A stretch of 64,000 nt of DNA from Pseudaminobacter salicylatoxidans (GTDB lineage: Bacteria > Pseudomonadota > Alphaproteobacteria > Rhizobiales > Rhizobiaceae). Each line of letters opens with the position of its first letter. Position 1 is the first letter of the stretch. The stretch is taken from assembly GCF_003148475.1 (NCBI RefSeq), contig NZ_QGGG01000004.1, positions 248,001-312,000 of the forward strand. Reading direction: 5' to 3'. The notes under the pieces are model-generated. The model worked only from the letters and a program-made list of their open reading frames with translations. It ran no database searches and was not told where the DNA came from. This document shows, piece by piece, positions 51,349 through 60,772 of this stretch. The position numbers and the translations under genes were made by a program.

Positions 51349-51885
51349 ATGCGCATGGAAGCAATACCCACGGGCAAGAACCCGCCCGAAGACGTCAACG
51401 TCATCATCGAGGTTCCGGTCGGCGGCGAGCCGATCAAGTATGAGATGGACAAGGATGCCGGCACGCTCTTCGTCGACCGCTTCCTCTATACGCCGATGCG
51501 CTATCCCGGCAATTACGGCTTCGTCCCGCACACGCTGTCGGGCGACGGCGACCCGATCGACGTGCTGGTGTGCAACACCCGCGCGCTGATTCCGGGCTGC
51601 GTCATCAGCGTGCGCCCGATCGGCGTTCTGGTGATGGAGGACAATGCCGGCGAGGACGAGAAGGTGATTGCCGTGCCTTCCGCGCACATCACCCGCCGCT
51701 ACGAGAACATCACCGAATACAACCAGCTTCCCGAGATCACCCTGCAGCAGGTGCAGCACTTCTTCGAGCACTACAAGGATCTGGAGCCCGGCAAGTGGGT
51801 GAAGATCGGCGGCTGGAAGGATTCCGCCCACGCCAAGAAGATGATCCTGGAAGCGGTCGAGCGCTACAACGCGCAGAAGGGCTGA
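51349..51885 (+). CDS. ppa: inorganic pyrophosphatase, family I
   Basis: A 178-residue soluble pyrophosphatase. [38 protein letters not shown] (active-site Tyr and Asp residues) and [11 protein letters not shown] are typical. It hydrolyses pyrophosphate to drive synthetic reactions. AAAGGAGA lies upstream of ATG 51349 (MRMEAIPTG). It is monocistronic with a strong terminator 19 bases after the stop. Confidence 0.97.
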   Translation: MRMEAIPTGKNPPEDVNVIIEVPVGGEPIKYEMDKDAGTLFVDRFLYTPMRYPGNYGFVPHTLSGDGDPIDVLVCNTRALIPGCVISVRPIGVLVMEDNAGEDEKVIAVPSAHITRRYENITEYNQLPEITLQQVQHFFEHYKDLEPGKWVKIGGWKDSAHAKKMILEAVERYNAQKG

Positions 51886-51904
51886 TCGCACCTTCCATCA
51901 GTTG

Positions 51905-51935
51905 AAAAAGGCCGGCCCACGCAGCCGGCCTTTTT
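51905..51935 (+). terminator. terminator of ppa
   Basis: AAAAAGGCCGGC (51905-51916) pairs with GCCGGCCTTTTT (51924-51935) around CCACGCA. It has a perfect 12-bp stem and a T-run. Confidence 0.92.
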
Positions 51936-51943
51936 CGTTGGTA

Positions 51944-52055
51944 CTGAAGCATGTTGCAGCCAAGTGGGATCACTTGGCGTCGCACACATGCGGCAAATCA
52001 ATCAGACAGACCGTGATGCCGTCCGAAGCCGCTTCGGTTCGGCATCATGGTCCAG
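51944..52055. repeat. dispersed structured repeat, copy B
   Basis: A 112-bp element bounded by CTGAAGCA and GGTCCAG, between the ppa terminator and the quinone oxidoreductase gene. Stem 1 is CCAAGTG (51960-51966) with CACTTGG (51971-51977), perfectly paired. The second inverted repeat runs GACCGTGATGCCG (52009-52021) to CGGCATCATGGTC (52040-52052) with one mismatch. It is nearest to copy A at 10841. Confidence 0.8.
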
Positions 52056-52057
52056 AA

Positions 52058-53059
52058 CTACGCCACGTCCAGTACGATCTTGCCGATATGGTCGCCTTCC
52101 TCCATGCGCTCATGCGCGCGCCAGGCCTCGCGCAGCGGGAAGATCATGTCCATGACCGGCGCGATCCGGCGTGTGGCCAGAAGCGGCCAGACCTGCGCCT
52201 CCAGCCCGGCGGCGATGCCCGCCTTGACCTCGACGGGGCGCGGCCGCAGCGTCGAGCCGGTATGCACCAGCCGCTTGAGCATGAGCCTGGAAAAATCGGC
52301 GCTGGCCACCGCGCCGCCCATCGTGGCGATCTGCACGATGCGGCCTTCCACCGACGCCGCGGAATAGTTGCGCGCGACATAGTCGCCGCCCACCATGTCG
52401 AGGATGACATTGGCGCCCTTGCCTCCCGTCACCTCCTTCACCACCGCCACGAAATCCTCCGTGCGGTAGTTGATGGCGCGGTCGGCCCCGAGTTTTTCGC
52501 AGGCCTCGCATTTCTCCGGCGTTCCCGCCGTCACGATGACGCGGGCGCCGAAAGCCTTGCCGAGCTGGATGGCGGTGGTGCCGATGCCCGACGTGCCGCC
52601 ATGAACCAGCAGCGTCTCGCCGCTCTTCAGCCCGCCGCGCTCGAACACGTTGTGCCACACGGTAAAGAAGGTTTCGGGCAGCGCCGCCGCCTCGCTGAAG
52701 GTGAAGCCCTGCGGCAAGGGCAGCGCATTGGTGCCGTGCACGATCGCATATTCGGCATAACCGCCGCCCGGCGTCAGCGCGCAGACGCGGTCATCGACAT
52801 TCCAGCGCGTCACGCCTTCGCCGACAGCCGCCACGACGCCGGCCACTTCCAGGCCCGGCAGGTCGGAGGCTCCGGGCGGGGCCGGATAGGCGCCCTTGCG
52901 CTGCAGCACGTCCGGACGGTTGACGCCGGCGGCCTTCACCTGAATGAGGATTTCGCCTGCCTCGGGGCGCGGCACGTCGCGTTGCTCGGGCTTCAGCACC
53001 TGCGGCCCTCCGGGGGTGGAAATCGCAACCGCCGTCATCTTGTCGGGTATTGAAGTCAT
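52058..53059 (-). CDS. NAD(P)H quinone oxidoreductase (zeta-crystallin type)
   Basis: A 333-residue zinc-free medium-chain dehydrogenase/reductase. AAGVNRPDVLQRKGAYP, GLEVAGVVAAVGEGV and the NADPH-binding LVHGGTSGIGTTAIQLGKAF match the QOR/PIG3 group. It reduces quinones one electron at a time or detoxifies enals; the real substrate is unknown. ATG at 53059 (MTSIPDK) is chosen, as the frame upstream overlaps the divergent DUF1192 gene. Confidence 0.93.
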   Translation of the reverse strand: MTSIPDKMTAVAISTPGGPQVLKPEQRDVPRPEAGEILIQVKAAGVNRPDVLQRKGAYPAPPGASDLPGLEVAGVVAAVGEGVTRWNVDDRVCALTPGGGYAEYAIVHGTNALPLPQGFTFSEAAALPETFFTVWHNVFERGGLKSGETLLVHGGTSGIGTTAIQLGKAFGARVIVTAGTPEKCEACEKLGADRAINYRTEDFVAVVKEVTGGKGANVILDMVGGDYVARNYSAASVEGRIVQIATMGGAVASADFSRLMLKRLVHTGSTLRPRPVEVKAGIAAGLEAQVWPLLATRRIAPVMDMIFPLREAWRAHERMEEGDHIGKIVLDVA

Positions 53060-53176
53060 GTTCCGTCTCTTCTCCCTCTCCTTGCGGACGCAGGGAGGCG
53101 CGTCCGCCGTTGCATCGTCATGTCCCTTATGTAGTCTGTGGGACGAACAGGCAAACGCACAATCCGGGAGATGGCA

Positions 53177-53368
53177 ATGGCGCTCTTCGACGACGAACCG
53201 AAGAAACCCTCCACGGCCTATGTGGTGGGACAGGACGTGTCGCTGATGTCGGTGGCCGACCTTGCCCGGCATATCGAGGAACTCAAGGCCGAGATCGGCC
53301 GGCTCGAGGCCGAGCTGAAGACCAGGGACGCCACGAAAAACGCGGCAGAATCGCTGTTTCGCCGGTGA
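53177..53368 (+). CDS. DUF1192 family protein
   Basis: A 63-residue protein. MALFDDEPKKPSTAYVVGQD, then DVSLMSVADLARHIEELKAE and the end NAAESLFRR match the alphaproteobacterial DUF1192 family, a short soluble coiled coil of unknown role. GGGAG lies 6 bases before ATG 53177; a longer upstream frame is not family-like. It is divergent from the quinone oxidoreductase gene. Confidence 0.88.
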   Translation: MALFDDEPKKPSTAYVVGQDVSLMSVADLARHIEELKAEIGRLEAELKTRDATKNAAESLFRR

Positions 53369-53524
53369 GGTTCGCACCCCTCCCATTGCGCCCGGCTTGC
53401 GCGCCGGCCAGCGCTTCACCCGGCGGACCGAGCCACGCAATGTCGCTGTCACGCCGCTGAAAAGCCGAAAAGCCGCTATTGTTCAGGCAACCTTCCAGTT
53501 CATTTCGATTCGCCGGATAGACGC

Positions 53525-54766
53525 ATGCTCGCAACCTACAGGCCGATCTTCTCGCTTCTGCGCGGCACGGCGTTCCTGCTGGCCGGCTCCGGGCTTCATG
53601 GCCTGCTCCTGCCGCTGCGCGGCCAGGCCGAGGGATTTTCGACCGCCGCTCTCGGCCTGATGGGCACCGCCTGGGCGGGCGGTTTCGTGGCCGGCTGCTT
53701 CCTGGCGCCGCGACTGGTGCGGCGGGCTGGCCATGTGCGCGCCTTCGGCACCTTCGCCGCCTGCGCCGCGATCATCGCCCTGCTGACCGGCCTGTGGATC
53801 GACGAGGCGATCTGGATCGTGCTGCGCGCCGCCACCGGCTTCGTCATGGCCGGCGCCTTCATGATCATCGAAAGCTGGCTCAACGAACGCGCCACCAACG
53901 AGAACCGCGGCACCGTGTTCGGCCTCTACATGATGGTGACCTATGCCTCCATCATGGCCGGCCAGATGATCGTCGCGGCGGGCGATGTGGGCAGCGCCTC
54001 GCTGTTCATGGTCACCGGCATCTTCTTCTGCGCATCGCTCATTCCCACCGCCGTCTCGACCGCCGCGCATCCAAAGCCGCTGCAGGACGTCTCGCTGAAC
54101 CTGAAGGGACTCTATGCCAATTCGCCCGTCGCCTTCTTCGGCTGTCTGCTGATCGGCGTCGCCAATGGCGCCTGGGGCACGCTGGGCGCGGTTTACGGCG
54201 CGCGCATCGGCATCTCGACACCCCAGATCGCGCTGATGATGAGCCTGGTCGTCGTCGCCGGCGCCGTCATGCAAATGCCGATGGGCCGCATATCCGACAG
54301 GACCGATCGCCGTTTCGTGCTGGCGGCCGCCTCCTTCGGCGCCGCCCTGGTGGGCGTGCTGATCTTCATCATCGCTCCGCGCGGCGGCACGGCGGTCATC
54401 GCCATGACCGCCGCCTATGGCGCCCTCGCCTATACGCTCTATTCGCTGGCGGTCGCGCATGCCAACGACCACGCATCGGCCGAGGATTTCGTAAAGGTCT
54501 CGGGCGGCTTGCTGCTGCTCTACGGCTTCGGAACCATGATCGGGCCGATGATCGGCGCGGGCCTGATGGGGCCGCTCAGCCCCGAAAGCCTGTTTCTGGC
54601 GACCGCGCTGGCCCATTTTGTTCTTGCCGGCTACACGCTGCTGCGCATTCGCCGGCGCGCCCCGGTACCGCTGGAAGAGCGCGAGGCGTTCAAGACGCTG
54701 CCCGCCGAACGCGGCGTCACGCCCGAAGTGGCGCGCCTCGACCCACGGGCGGAAGAAGATGCCTGA
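53525..54766 (+). CDS. MFS transporter (YcaD-like)
   Basis: A 413-residue 12-helix major facilitator protein. The N-terminus (GSGLHGLLLPLRGQAEGFST) and FMIIESWLNERATNENRGTV in the 4/5 region are features of YcaD-like transporters, whose substrates are mostly unknown. A charged C-terminal tail of about 35 residues follows the last helix. It stands alone; the gap upstream is about 156 bp. Confidence 0.88.
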   Translation: MLATYRPIFSLLRGTAFLLAGSGLHGLLLPLRGQAEGFSTAALGLMGTAWAGGFVAGCFLAPRLVRRAGHVRAFGTFAACAAIIALLTGLWIDEAIWIVLRAATGFVMAGAFMIIESWLNERATNENRGTVFGLYMMVTYASIMAGQMIVAAGDVGSASLFMVTGIFFCASLIPTAVSTAAHPKPLQDVSLNLKGLYANSPVAFFGCLLIGVANGAWGTLGAVYGARIGISTPQIALMMSLVVVAGAVMQMPMGRISDRTDRRFVLAAASFGAALVGVLIFIIAPRGGTAVIAMTAAYGALAYTLYSLAVAHANDHASAEDFVKVSGGLLLLYGFGTMIGPMIGAGLMGPLSPESLFLATALAHFVLAGYTLLRIRRRAPVPLEEREAFKTLPAERGVTPEVARLDPRAEEDA

Positions 54767-54959
54767 TCGCAGCCCGCGTGCGGGCAGCGATCATGCTCGC
54801 GCGTATCGTCTCTATAGCTGATTCGGGTGATTCCGGCTGTCCATGCGAGCCGGCAGGGGAGTGGAATCCTGAATTCACGTATCCGTTCCGGCGGTGACAG
54901 GGTTTGTCGCCGCCGGCATGTCATGCGCGTCTGGGCGCGCGGTTTTCAGGAAACGTGAT

Positions 54960-55139
54960 TCAGTGGGTGGTGACCTTTCCCTTCAGTTTTTCAATCTCGT
55001 CCTTGATGGCCAGCTTGCGTCGCTTGAGAGAGGCGATTTCGAGATCATCCACGGACGGATGATTCATGGCCATGACCAGTTCACGCTCGATATCGCCGTG
55101 CTTCCGCTGCAACTCTTCAAGATGGTTGGCAAGAGACAT
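54960..55139 (-). CDS. YdcH/DUF465 small protein, copy 1
   Basis: A 59-residue coiled-coil protein read leftward from ATG at 55139: MSLANHLEELQRKHGDIERE, then HPSVDDLEIASLKRRKLAIK, ending KLKGKVTTH. The LKRRKLAIKDEI core is that of YdcH/DUF465. Function unknown. AGGGAGTACC lies just before the ATG. It is divergent from a second, related gene at 55378. Confidence 0.88.
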   Translation of the reverse strand: MSLANHLEELQRKHGDIERELVMAMNHPSVDDLEIASLKRRKLAIKDEIEKLKGKVTTH

Positions 55140-55306
55140 GATTGGTACTCCCTTTGATGGTTTCCTCGATCATACGCGCCACCGGGCGACTCACCGTCGC
55201 GCCTTGCCCTGTGACGGTATGATGACAGTCTGCCACCAGTTTTCGCCTATGTCGAATAGGGCTTGGTAGCATTTCCTGAATGTGTGAAATGTGATATGAA
55301 GATCGG

Positions 55307-55343
55307 GTCGGCGGGCATGGTGCTTCCGGCTTCTCCCGCCGAC
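55307..55343. promoter_or_regulatory. inverted repeat in the ydcH-like leader
   Basis: GTCGGCGGG (55307-55315) and CCCGCCGAC (55335-55343) are perfect 9-bp arms with a 19-base loop, ending 34 bases before the second ydcH-like start. It could be a leader hairpin, an operator or the remnant of a repeat. Confidence 0.45.
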
Positions 55344-55377
55344 GCTTGCGGCGTTCGGAATTCTGCAGACGGTAGAT

Positions 55378-55581
55378 ATGTCAGATCAGGAACAGACCGA
55401 GATTCGTCTTGAGTTTGCAAAGCTGAAGCAGGAACATGCCGACTTCGACGCGGCAATCAATGCGATGATTGCAACCGCCTGCGATCCCCTGCAAATCCAG
55501 CGCATGAAAAAGAAGAAGCTGATCCTGAAAGACAAGCTTTCCAAGCTGGAAGACAGGATCATTCCCGACATCATCGCCTGA
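55378..55581 (+). CDS. YdcH/DUF465 small protein, copy 2
   Basis: A 67-residue protein of the YdcH/DUF465 family: LEFAKLKQEHADFDAAINAM, then DPLQIQRMKKKKLILKDKLS and KLEDRIIPDIIA. The C-terminal core is the same type as in copy 1, but the two are clearly diverged. It is probably a small soluble coiled coil. Function unknown. Confidence 0.9.
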   Translation: MSDQEQTEIRLEFAKLKQEHADFDAAINAMIATACDPLQIQRMKKKKLILKDKLSKLEDRIIPDIIA

Positions 55582-55800
55582 ACGGCGTGCGCCGATCGCC
55601 TGTCGCGGACGAGGCGCATTCGGGCACGGTTGCGATGCCGGTATCTTTCCCTATTGCCACATTATGCCCTTGATCATAGGGGAATTGATCCCTCGCGCGC
55701 CCGAGGGACAGGGCATGAACCTCATATTAACCATGTCCTGCCAAGCGTTTTGCTGGCGGAAAGCGCGCCGGAATGTGATTCAGGCAACCAGGAGAGCAGC

Positions 55801-56616
55801 ATGGCAGTTTTTGCCAAGGGAAAGATTTTTGCGGCTGCCGCCTTCGCCATGCTCGGTCTTTCGACCGGCAGCGTGTATGCGGCGCAGTGCGGCAATGACG
55901 GCAGCGGTTTCGCTGCCTGGCTGCAAAGCTACAAGGCCGAAGCCAAGGCACGCGGCATCGATACCGCGCCGCTGGCCGGCATCAAATACGACACCGGCGT
56001 CATCCGCATCGACCGCAACCAGAAGGGCGCGTTCAAGGGCACGCTGGACCAGTTCATGGCCCGCCGCGCGCCGGCCTCCTATGTGAAGAAGGCCAAGAGC
56101 CTGTGGAAGCAGAATGCCGGCCTGTTCGCCAAGATCGAGCAGCGCTACGGCGTGCAACCCGAGGTTTTGCTGGCCATCTGGGGCATGGAAACCGGGTTCG
56201 GAGCCAATTCCGGCAACAAGAGCGTGTTCCAGCCGCTGGCCACCCTTGCCTATGACTGCCGCCGCTCGGCCTTCTTCACCAACGAGCTCGATTCGGCCCT
56301 TGAGATCGCCCAGAAGGGCTACATCTCGGCCAACCAGATGAAGGGCGCGGGTTTTGGCGAACTGGGGCAGACGCAGTTCCTGCCGTCGAAATATCTGCAA
56401 TATGCCGTCGATTTCGACGGCGACGGCCACCGCGACCTGATCCATTCGCGCTCGGACGTGCTGGCCTCCACGGCGAACTTCCTGAAGGGGCACGGCTGGA
56501 GAGCGGGCGGCGGCTACGGTCCGGGCGAGGTCAACTACGCCATGTGGAACGAGTGGAACCGCGCCACGATCTATCAGCAGGCGCTGGCCCGGTTCGCAAG
56601 CCAGATCGCCAACTGA
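55801..56616 (+). CDS. lytic murein transglycosylase (MltB-like, SLT_2)
   Basis: A 271-residue secreted lytic transglycosylase. A signal peptide ends near residue 27 (SVYAAQC). The catalytic Glu lies in AIWGMETGFGANSG (near 130), followed by GAGFGELGQTQFLPSKYL and DFDGDGHRDLIHS, typical of the MltB group. It cleaves peptidoglycan glycan strands to anhydromuropeptides in the periplasm. ATG at 55801 is preceded by AGGAGAGC. The leader contains TTAACCAT, a possible CtrA half-site only. Confidence 0.93.
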   Translation: MAVFAKGKIFAAAAFAMLGLSTGSVYAAQCGNDGSGFAAWLQSYKAEAKARGIDTAPLAGIKYDTGVIRIDRNQKGAFKGTLDQFMARRAPASYVKKAKSLWKQNAGLFAKIEQRYGVQPEVLLAIWGMETGFGANSGNKSVFQPLATLAYDCRRSAFFTNELDSALEIAQKGYISANQMKGAGFGELGQTQFLPSKYLQYAVDFDGDGHRDLIHSRSDVLASTANFLKGHGWRAGGGYGPGEVNYAMWNEWNRATIYQQALARFASQIAN

Positions 56617-56671
56617 GATCGCAATCCTGCAGACAGGCCCTTTCGGGCATTGCCGCAGAACGAAAAACAGC

Positions 56672-56698
56672 AAAGCCCGGACCAACCGTCCGGGCTTT
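56672..56698 (+). terminator. terminator after the lytic transglycosylase gene
   Basis: AAAGCCCGGAC (56672-56682) pairs with GTCCGGGCTTT (56688-56698) around CAACC. It could also serve the converging nuclease gene. Confidence 0.88.
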
Positions 56699-56757
56699 CG
56701 CATTTTGGCGATGGCTGCGTGCAGCCATAGCGCGGTCCTTCGGTTCGGGATCGTGCT

Positions 56758-57219
56758 CTATTTGCACCAGCCGGCACGCCGGCCACCCCAATAGGGCCGC
56801 GCCAGTCCCAGGTCGAGCAGGATTTCCCCCACCGCCGAACCGTCGCGCGTCGAGACATCGGCCAGCACCCGGCCGTAATATTTGGCACCGCCGATATTGG
56901 AGATCGAAACCTCGCCATCCTCAAGCAGTCCGGCCAGAACCTCGCGCGCCTCGATTGCGGCGGAATGCTCGCGCACGCAGCGGCTTTTCATTTCCGGCGC
57001 GTCGATGCCGCGTATGCGGATGTTCACCCGTACCGTCTGGCCGGGCCAGACATGGGCATCCGCAACGAACGTGTCGCCGTCCAGCACCTCGACGACGCGC
57101 GCGGCAACCGGCCCGGCAAAATCCTGCCCGGCGCCAGCGGGCTGAAGGCCGGCGAGCGACATGGCCAGCAGCGCGGCTGGACGCGCGTTCCCCATTCCGG
57201 CGATTCGTTGCAAACCCAT
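56758..57219 (-). CDS. secreted thermonuclease-family protein (SNase-like)
   Basis: A 153-residue staphylococcal-nuclease fold protein with a probable signal peptide (about 1-31). The active-site residues align: Arg 68, Asp 73 and Glu 76 in RIRGIDAPE, and Arg 117 in YYGRVLADV. LDGDTFVADA supplies another acidic ligand. It is probably a periplasmic or secreted calcium-dependent nuclease. ATG at 57195 (MGNARPAA) is an alternative start. Two Cys residues (81 and 152) could form a disulfide. Confidence 0.88.
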   Translation of the reverse strand: MGLQRIAGMGNARPAALLAMSLAGLQPAGAGQDFAGPVAARVVEVLDGDTFVADAHVWPGQTVRVNIRIRGIDAPEMKSRCVREHSAAIEAREVLAGLLEDGEVSISNIGGAKYYGRVLADVSTRDGSAVGEILLDLGLARPYWGGRRAGWCK

Positions 57220-57288
57220 TCAAGGTATTTATTCCTATTTCGGGTTCTCAGCAACGGTTTTCGCCTTTGGGAATGCGCTCGTCGCGCG

Positions 57289-57510
57289 CTAGAAATCGCT
57301 GGCGATGCCCTTCACTTCCCAGTCGCCATATCGTGCGGGCTCCTTGCCCCCGCGCCCGCCAAGTTCGCGCGGAACCGCCGCCTCCTTTTCCAGATAGGCC
57401 TTGCGCCGCGCGTCGGCTTCCTTCAAAGCCCGTTCGGCAGCCGGCGTCAGCGCGCGCGGCGCGGCACGTTCATCCTGCGGGGCGGCACTGTCTGGGGCAT
57501 TTTCTGCCAT
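57289..57510 (-). CDS. SDHAF4-like protein (DUF1674)
   Basis: A 73-residue protein ending in GGRGGKEPARYGDWEVKGIA, the hallmark of DUF1674/SDHAF4, a factor that in mitochondria helps assemble flavinated succinate dehydrogenase. The N-terminal half is Ala/Glu-rich and disordered. ATG at 57510 (MAENAPD) fits; a few more residues are open upstream. It is divergent from htpX. A role in SDH assembly here is inferred from the family. Confidence 0.88.
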   Translation of the reverse strand: MAENAPDSAAPQDERAAPRALTPAAERALKEADARRKAYLEKEAAVPRELGGRGGKEPARYGDWEVKGIASDF

Positions 57511-57619
57511 GGAAACTCCTCGCAAACGCGATTGAAACTGAACGGGTTGCTACCCATCATATAGCGAAACAAGGGCCGATGATCGACCCGTTCCCACCGC
57601 CGCCCCAACGGAGACGACG

Positions 57620-58636
57620 ATGAACACGATACGCACCGCAATGCTGCTGGCCTTCATGACCGCATTGTTCATGGCGGTCGGATATCTGATCGGCGGCGGC
57701 AACGGCATGGTCATCGCCTTCCTGATCGCGGCTGCGATGAACCTCTTCAGCTACTGGAACGCTGACAAGATGGTTCTGCGCATGAACAACGCGGTCGAGG
57801 TCGATGAGCGCAATGCGCCCGAATATTACGCCATCGTGCGCGAACTGGCCAGGCGCGCCGGCCTGCCCATGCCCAGGGTCTATCTCATCGACAATCCGCA
57901 GCCCAATGCCTTTGCCACCGGCCGCAACCCGCAGAACGCGGCGGTCGCCGCCACGACCGGCCTGTTGGAGCGGCTGTCGCACGAAGAAGTGGCCGGCGTG
58001 ATGGCGCATGAGCTTGCGCATGTCCAGAACCGCGACACGCTGACCATGACGATCACCGCCACGCTTGCCGGCGCCATCTCCATGCTCGGCAATTTCGCCT
58101 TCTTCCTCGGCGGGGGCGGCAATCGCGAGAACAACAACCCGCTCGGCATGATTGGCGTTCTGGTGGCGATCATCGTCGCGCCCTTCGCGGCCATGCTGGT
58201 GCAGATGGCGATCAGCCGCACGCGCGAATATTCGGCCGACCGGCGCGGCGCCGAAATCTGTGGCCAGCCGCTGTGGCTGGCTTCCGCCCTTGACAAGATC
58301 GCCCGCAACGTCGAACGCATCCACAACCCCGAAGCAGAGCGCAATCCCGCCATGGCGCCTCTCTTCATCATCAATCCGCTTTCCGGCGAGCGCATGGACA
58401 ATTTGTTTTCCACCCACCCCGACACCGAAAACCGCATCGCCGCGCTGCAGAAGATGGCCAGCCAGGGCATGGGCGGCAGCGGCGGCATGAGCACCAGCGA
58501 GGTCAATATCCGTTCAGGCGCACCGCGCGACATCGCGCCGCGCAACGAGGGCGGACCGTGGGGAGCGAAGCCTTCCGAGCCTGATGCCGGACCCTGGGGC
58601 AACAATCCGGCGCGGCCGAAGGGTCCATGGTCGTGA
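57620..58636 (+). CDS. htpX: zinc metalloprotease HtpX
   Basis: A 338-residue membrane-bound M48 protease with helices at about 5-45 and 150-200 and the zinc motif HELAH at 130-134 ([12 protein letters not shown]). [13 protein letters not shown] supplies the third ligand region. The C-terminal tail after about 285 is Gly/Pro-rich. It degrades damaged inner-membrane proteins and is often heat-induced. It overlaps rsmB by 10 bases, so the two are translated together. Confidence 0.95.
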   Translation: MNTIRTAMLLAFMTALFMAVGYLIGGGNGMVIAFLIAAAMNLFSYWNADKMVLRMNNAVEVDERNAPEYYAIVRELARRAGLPMPRVYLIDNPQPNAFATGRNPQNAAVAATTGLLERLSHEEVAGVMAHELAHVQNRDTLTMTITATLAGAISMLGNFAFFLGGGGNRENNNPLGMIGVLVAIIVAPFAAMLVQMAISRTREYSADRRGAEICGQPLWLASALDKIARNVERIHNPEAERNPAMAPLFIINPLSGERMDNLFSTHPDTENRIAALQKMASQGMGGSGGMSTSEVNIRSGAPRDIAPRNEGGPWGAKPSEPDAGPWGNNPARPKGPWS

Positions 58637-60030
58637 AGGTGGACGAGCGCCGGCGCCCGAAACCGAAAAAATCCCTTTCCAGACCTGCCGGCCCCGAACG
58701 CGGGGACGGCAACGGCACGCCCGGCCTTGCCGCGCGCAAGGCCGCCGCAAGGCTGCTGGCCGCCGTCATCGACGCCCACACCTCGCTCGATGGCCTGACC
58801 GATCATGATCATGGCCATCCGCAATTCCGTGCGCTCGACATGCGCGACCGTGCCCTGGTGCGTGCCATTCTGATCACCGCGCTGCGCTATCGCCGCACCA
58901 TCGACAATCTGATTGCAGCCCGGCTGGAACGACCGCTGCCGGCCAATGCCACGGCGCTTTCCCACATCCTCAACGTGGCCGCCGCACAGATCCTGTTCCT
59001 CGACATTCCCGACAGCGCCGCCGTCGATCTCGCTGTCACCCACGCCAAGGCCGACCCGCGCACCGCCCGCTTTTCCGGTCTGGTCAATGGCGTGCTGCGC
59101 GCCATCGTGCGCGGCAAGGATGTCGAGCTTCCCGCCATGCTGGCGCGCACGCAGGACGCACCCGACTGGTTTGCCGGGCGCCTGAGCAGCGCCTATGGCG
59201 CGGACTCCGCCGCCCGCATCCTCGACATTCATCGCATCGAGGCGCCGGTCGATTTCACCGTGAAGGCCGATCCCGTGCATTGGGCCGAAAAGCTCGGCGG
59301 CATCGTGCTGCCAACCGGCTCGGTGCGCGTTGCGCACCTGCCCGCCAACGTGCCCGACCTGCCCGGCTTTGCCGATGGCGCATGGTGGGTGCAAGATGCG
59401 GCCGCCGCCTTGCCCGCCCGCCTGTTCGGCGATGTCGCGGGCCTGCATGTCGCCGATCTGTGCGCCGCACCCGGCGGCAAGACGGCGCAGCTTCTGGCCG
59501 CCAGAGCGCGCGTCACGGCCATCGACAGTTCTAAAAACCGTCTGGTGCGGCTGGAACAGAACCTCGCCCGCCTTGGGCTTTCGGCAAGGACCGTGCAGGC
59601 CGATATTCTGCGTTTCGAGCCGGAAGACCTGTTCGATGCGGTGCTGCTCGACGCGCCCTGCTCGTCCACCGGCACCGTGCGCCGCCATCCGGACGTGCCC
59701 TGGACCAAGACGCCGGACGACATCGCCAAACTCGCCGACCTGCAAGGCCGGCTGCTCGCCCGCGCCGCAATGCTGGTCAAGCCCGGCGGCCGCATCGTCT
59801 TTTCCAATTGCTCGCTCGACCCGCTGGAGGGCGAGGAGATGCATGCCGCCTTCCTCGCCACTCCCGGCATCACCGACGATCCGATCCGGCCGGGCGAGAT
59901 TGCCGGCATCGATCCGTTCCTGACGCCGCAGGGCACGCTGCGCACGACACCGGCCGACATGGACATGGGCTCGCCAGAGCTTTCCGGACTCGACGGCTTC
60001 TTTGCCGCACGGCTGCGCCGCACCGCCTGA
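58627..60030 (+). CDS. rsmB: 16S rRNA (cytosine967-C5)-methyltransferase RsmB-like
   Basis: A 467-residue RNA methyltransferase: an N-terminal NusB-like helical domain (about 35-170) and a C-terminal Fmu domain. The SAM motif is [15 protein letters not shown]; the two cysteines are Cys 345 (DAPCSSTG) and Cys 395 (SNCSLDP), 50 residues apart as in E. coli RsmB. It makes m5C967 in 16S rRNA. A basic N-terminal tail of about 35 residues precedes the first domain. It is coupled to htpX by a 10-base overlap. Confidence 0.93.
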   Translation: MVVKVDERRRPKPKKSLSRPAGPERGDGNGTPGLAARKAAARLLAAVIDAHTSLDGLTDHDHGHPQFRALDMRDRALVRAILITALRYRRTIDNLIAARLERPLPANATALSHILNVAAAQILFLDIPDSAAVDLAVTHAKADPRTARFSGLVNGVLRAIVRGKDVELPAMLARTQDAPDWFAGRLSSAYGADSAARILDIHRIEAPVDFTVKADPVHWAEKLGGIVLPTGSVRVAHLPANVPDLPGFADGAWWVQDAAAALPARLFGDVAGLHVADLCAAPGGKTAQLLAARARVTAIDSSKNRLVRLEQNLARLGLSARTVQADILRFEPEDLFDAVLLDAPCSSTGTVRRHPDVPWTKTPDDIAKLADLQGRLLARAAMLVKPGGRIVFSNCSLDPLEGEEMHAAFLATPGITDDPIRPGEIAGIDPFLTPQGTLRTTPADMDMGSPELSGLDGFFAARLRRTA

Positions 60031-60151
60031 ACAGGCATATACAGATGATTCGGCGGCGCGCAGGCGCTGCCGTTTCGGCTTGCCGCGCGGGATACCGACA
60101 ACGCCAACGCGCTGGCGTGAAAAGCCGGCTATTCATGGATAATGGAGGGAT

Positions 60152-60226
60152 TGGTACGCCCAAGGGGAATCGAACCCCTGTTTGCGCCGTGAGAGGGCGC
60201 CGTCCTGACCGCTAGACGATGGGCGC
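60152..60226 (-). tRNA. tRNA-Glu (anticodon CUC)
   Basis: A 75-base tRNA with encoded CCA, read leftward from 60226. Acceptor arms GCGCCCA and TGGGCGT pair with one G-U. The anticodon loop CTCTCAC gives CUC, which reads GAG. The T arm GGTTCGATTCC and the D arm TCTAGCGGTCAGGA fit glutamate tRNAs. Confidence 0.97.
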
Positions 60227-60304
60227 GGAAGACTTGCGCCATATAGGCGAGGCTTTCGCAAAACGCAACCGCGATTCTTGCGGCATGTGCAAAGGATGTG
60301 GACG

Positions 60305-60344
60305 GCGGGCCGGCGACGTGGCTTTTCAACCACGCCCGGCCCGC
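60305..60344 (-). terminator. long hairpin after the DUF6476-like gene
   Basis: GCGGGCCGG (60305-60313) pairs with CCGGCCCGC (60336-60344), and inside it CGTGG pairs with CCACG. It lies 7 bases beyond the stop of the gene at 60352. No T-run follows on either strand, so its role in termination is uncertain. Confidence 0.5.
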
Positions 60345-60351
60345 GAGCCAT

Positions 60352-60741
60352 TTACTGCTGCGTCACCGCGAAACGGCCGATCATGCGGCGCGCGGCGAAG
60401 TCGTAGAGGAAGATGGCGCGGCTGCCGTCGGCAAGCTCCGCCTCGATCGAGATGCGGTTGCCCGACAGTGACTGCGAAACGATCTTCGCACCGGCCGGCA
60501 GCGCGATCTCGCCCGACAGGAAGGCGCCTTCGGCCGGCGAAGGCACGAGGGTATTGCCGGCTACCGGCGTCTCGGACCTGAAGATGTCGGATTTGTAGAC
60601 AACCGCCCCAAGCACGGCCATAAGGGCGATGAACAGCAGGCCAAGATTGATGGCGACGAAACGCACCAGCTTGCGGCGGACCTTCTCGACCGCAGGGTCG
60701 AGCGGCTTTTCGTCTTCGTCGTGCAGGTTGGGCGATGCCAT
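60352..60741 (-). CDS. membrane-anchored hypothetical protein (DUF6476-like)
   Basis: A 129-residue protein with a charged N-terminus (DEDEKPLDPAVEKVRRKLVR), one membrane helix (about 30-50) and a soluble beta-rich part outside (about 60-125, including ALPAGAKIVSQSLSGNRISI). It resembles the alphaproteobacterial DUF6476 group; I am not certain. It is divergent from rluD with only 31 bases between. Function unknown. Confidence 0.75.
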   Translation of the reverse strand: MASPNLHDEDEKPLDPAVEKVRRKLVRFVAINLGLLFIALMAVLGAVVYKSDIFRSETPVAGNTLVPSPAEGAFLSGEIALPAGAKIVSQSLSGNRISIEAELADGSRAIFLYDFAARRMIGRFAVTQQ

Positions 60742-60772
60742 TATCGAAACGGTTCCGGATTGTTGAGACGCA

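Noticed and set aside
55725-55735. TTAACCAT upstream of the lytic transglycosylase as a CtrA site
   Set aside because: Only a half-site is present; no second TTAA occurs at the required spacing.
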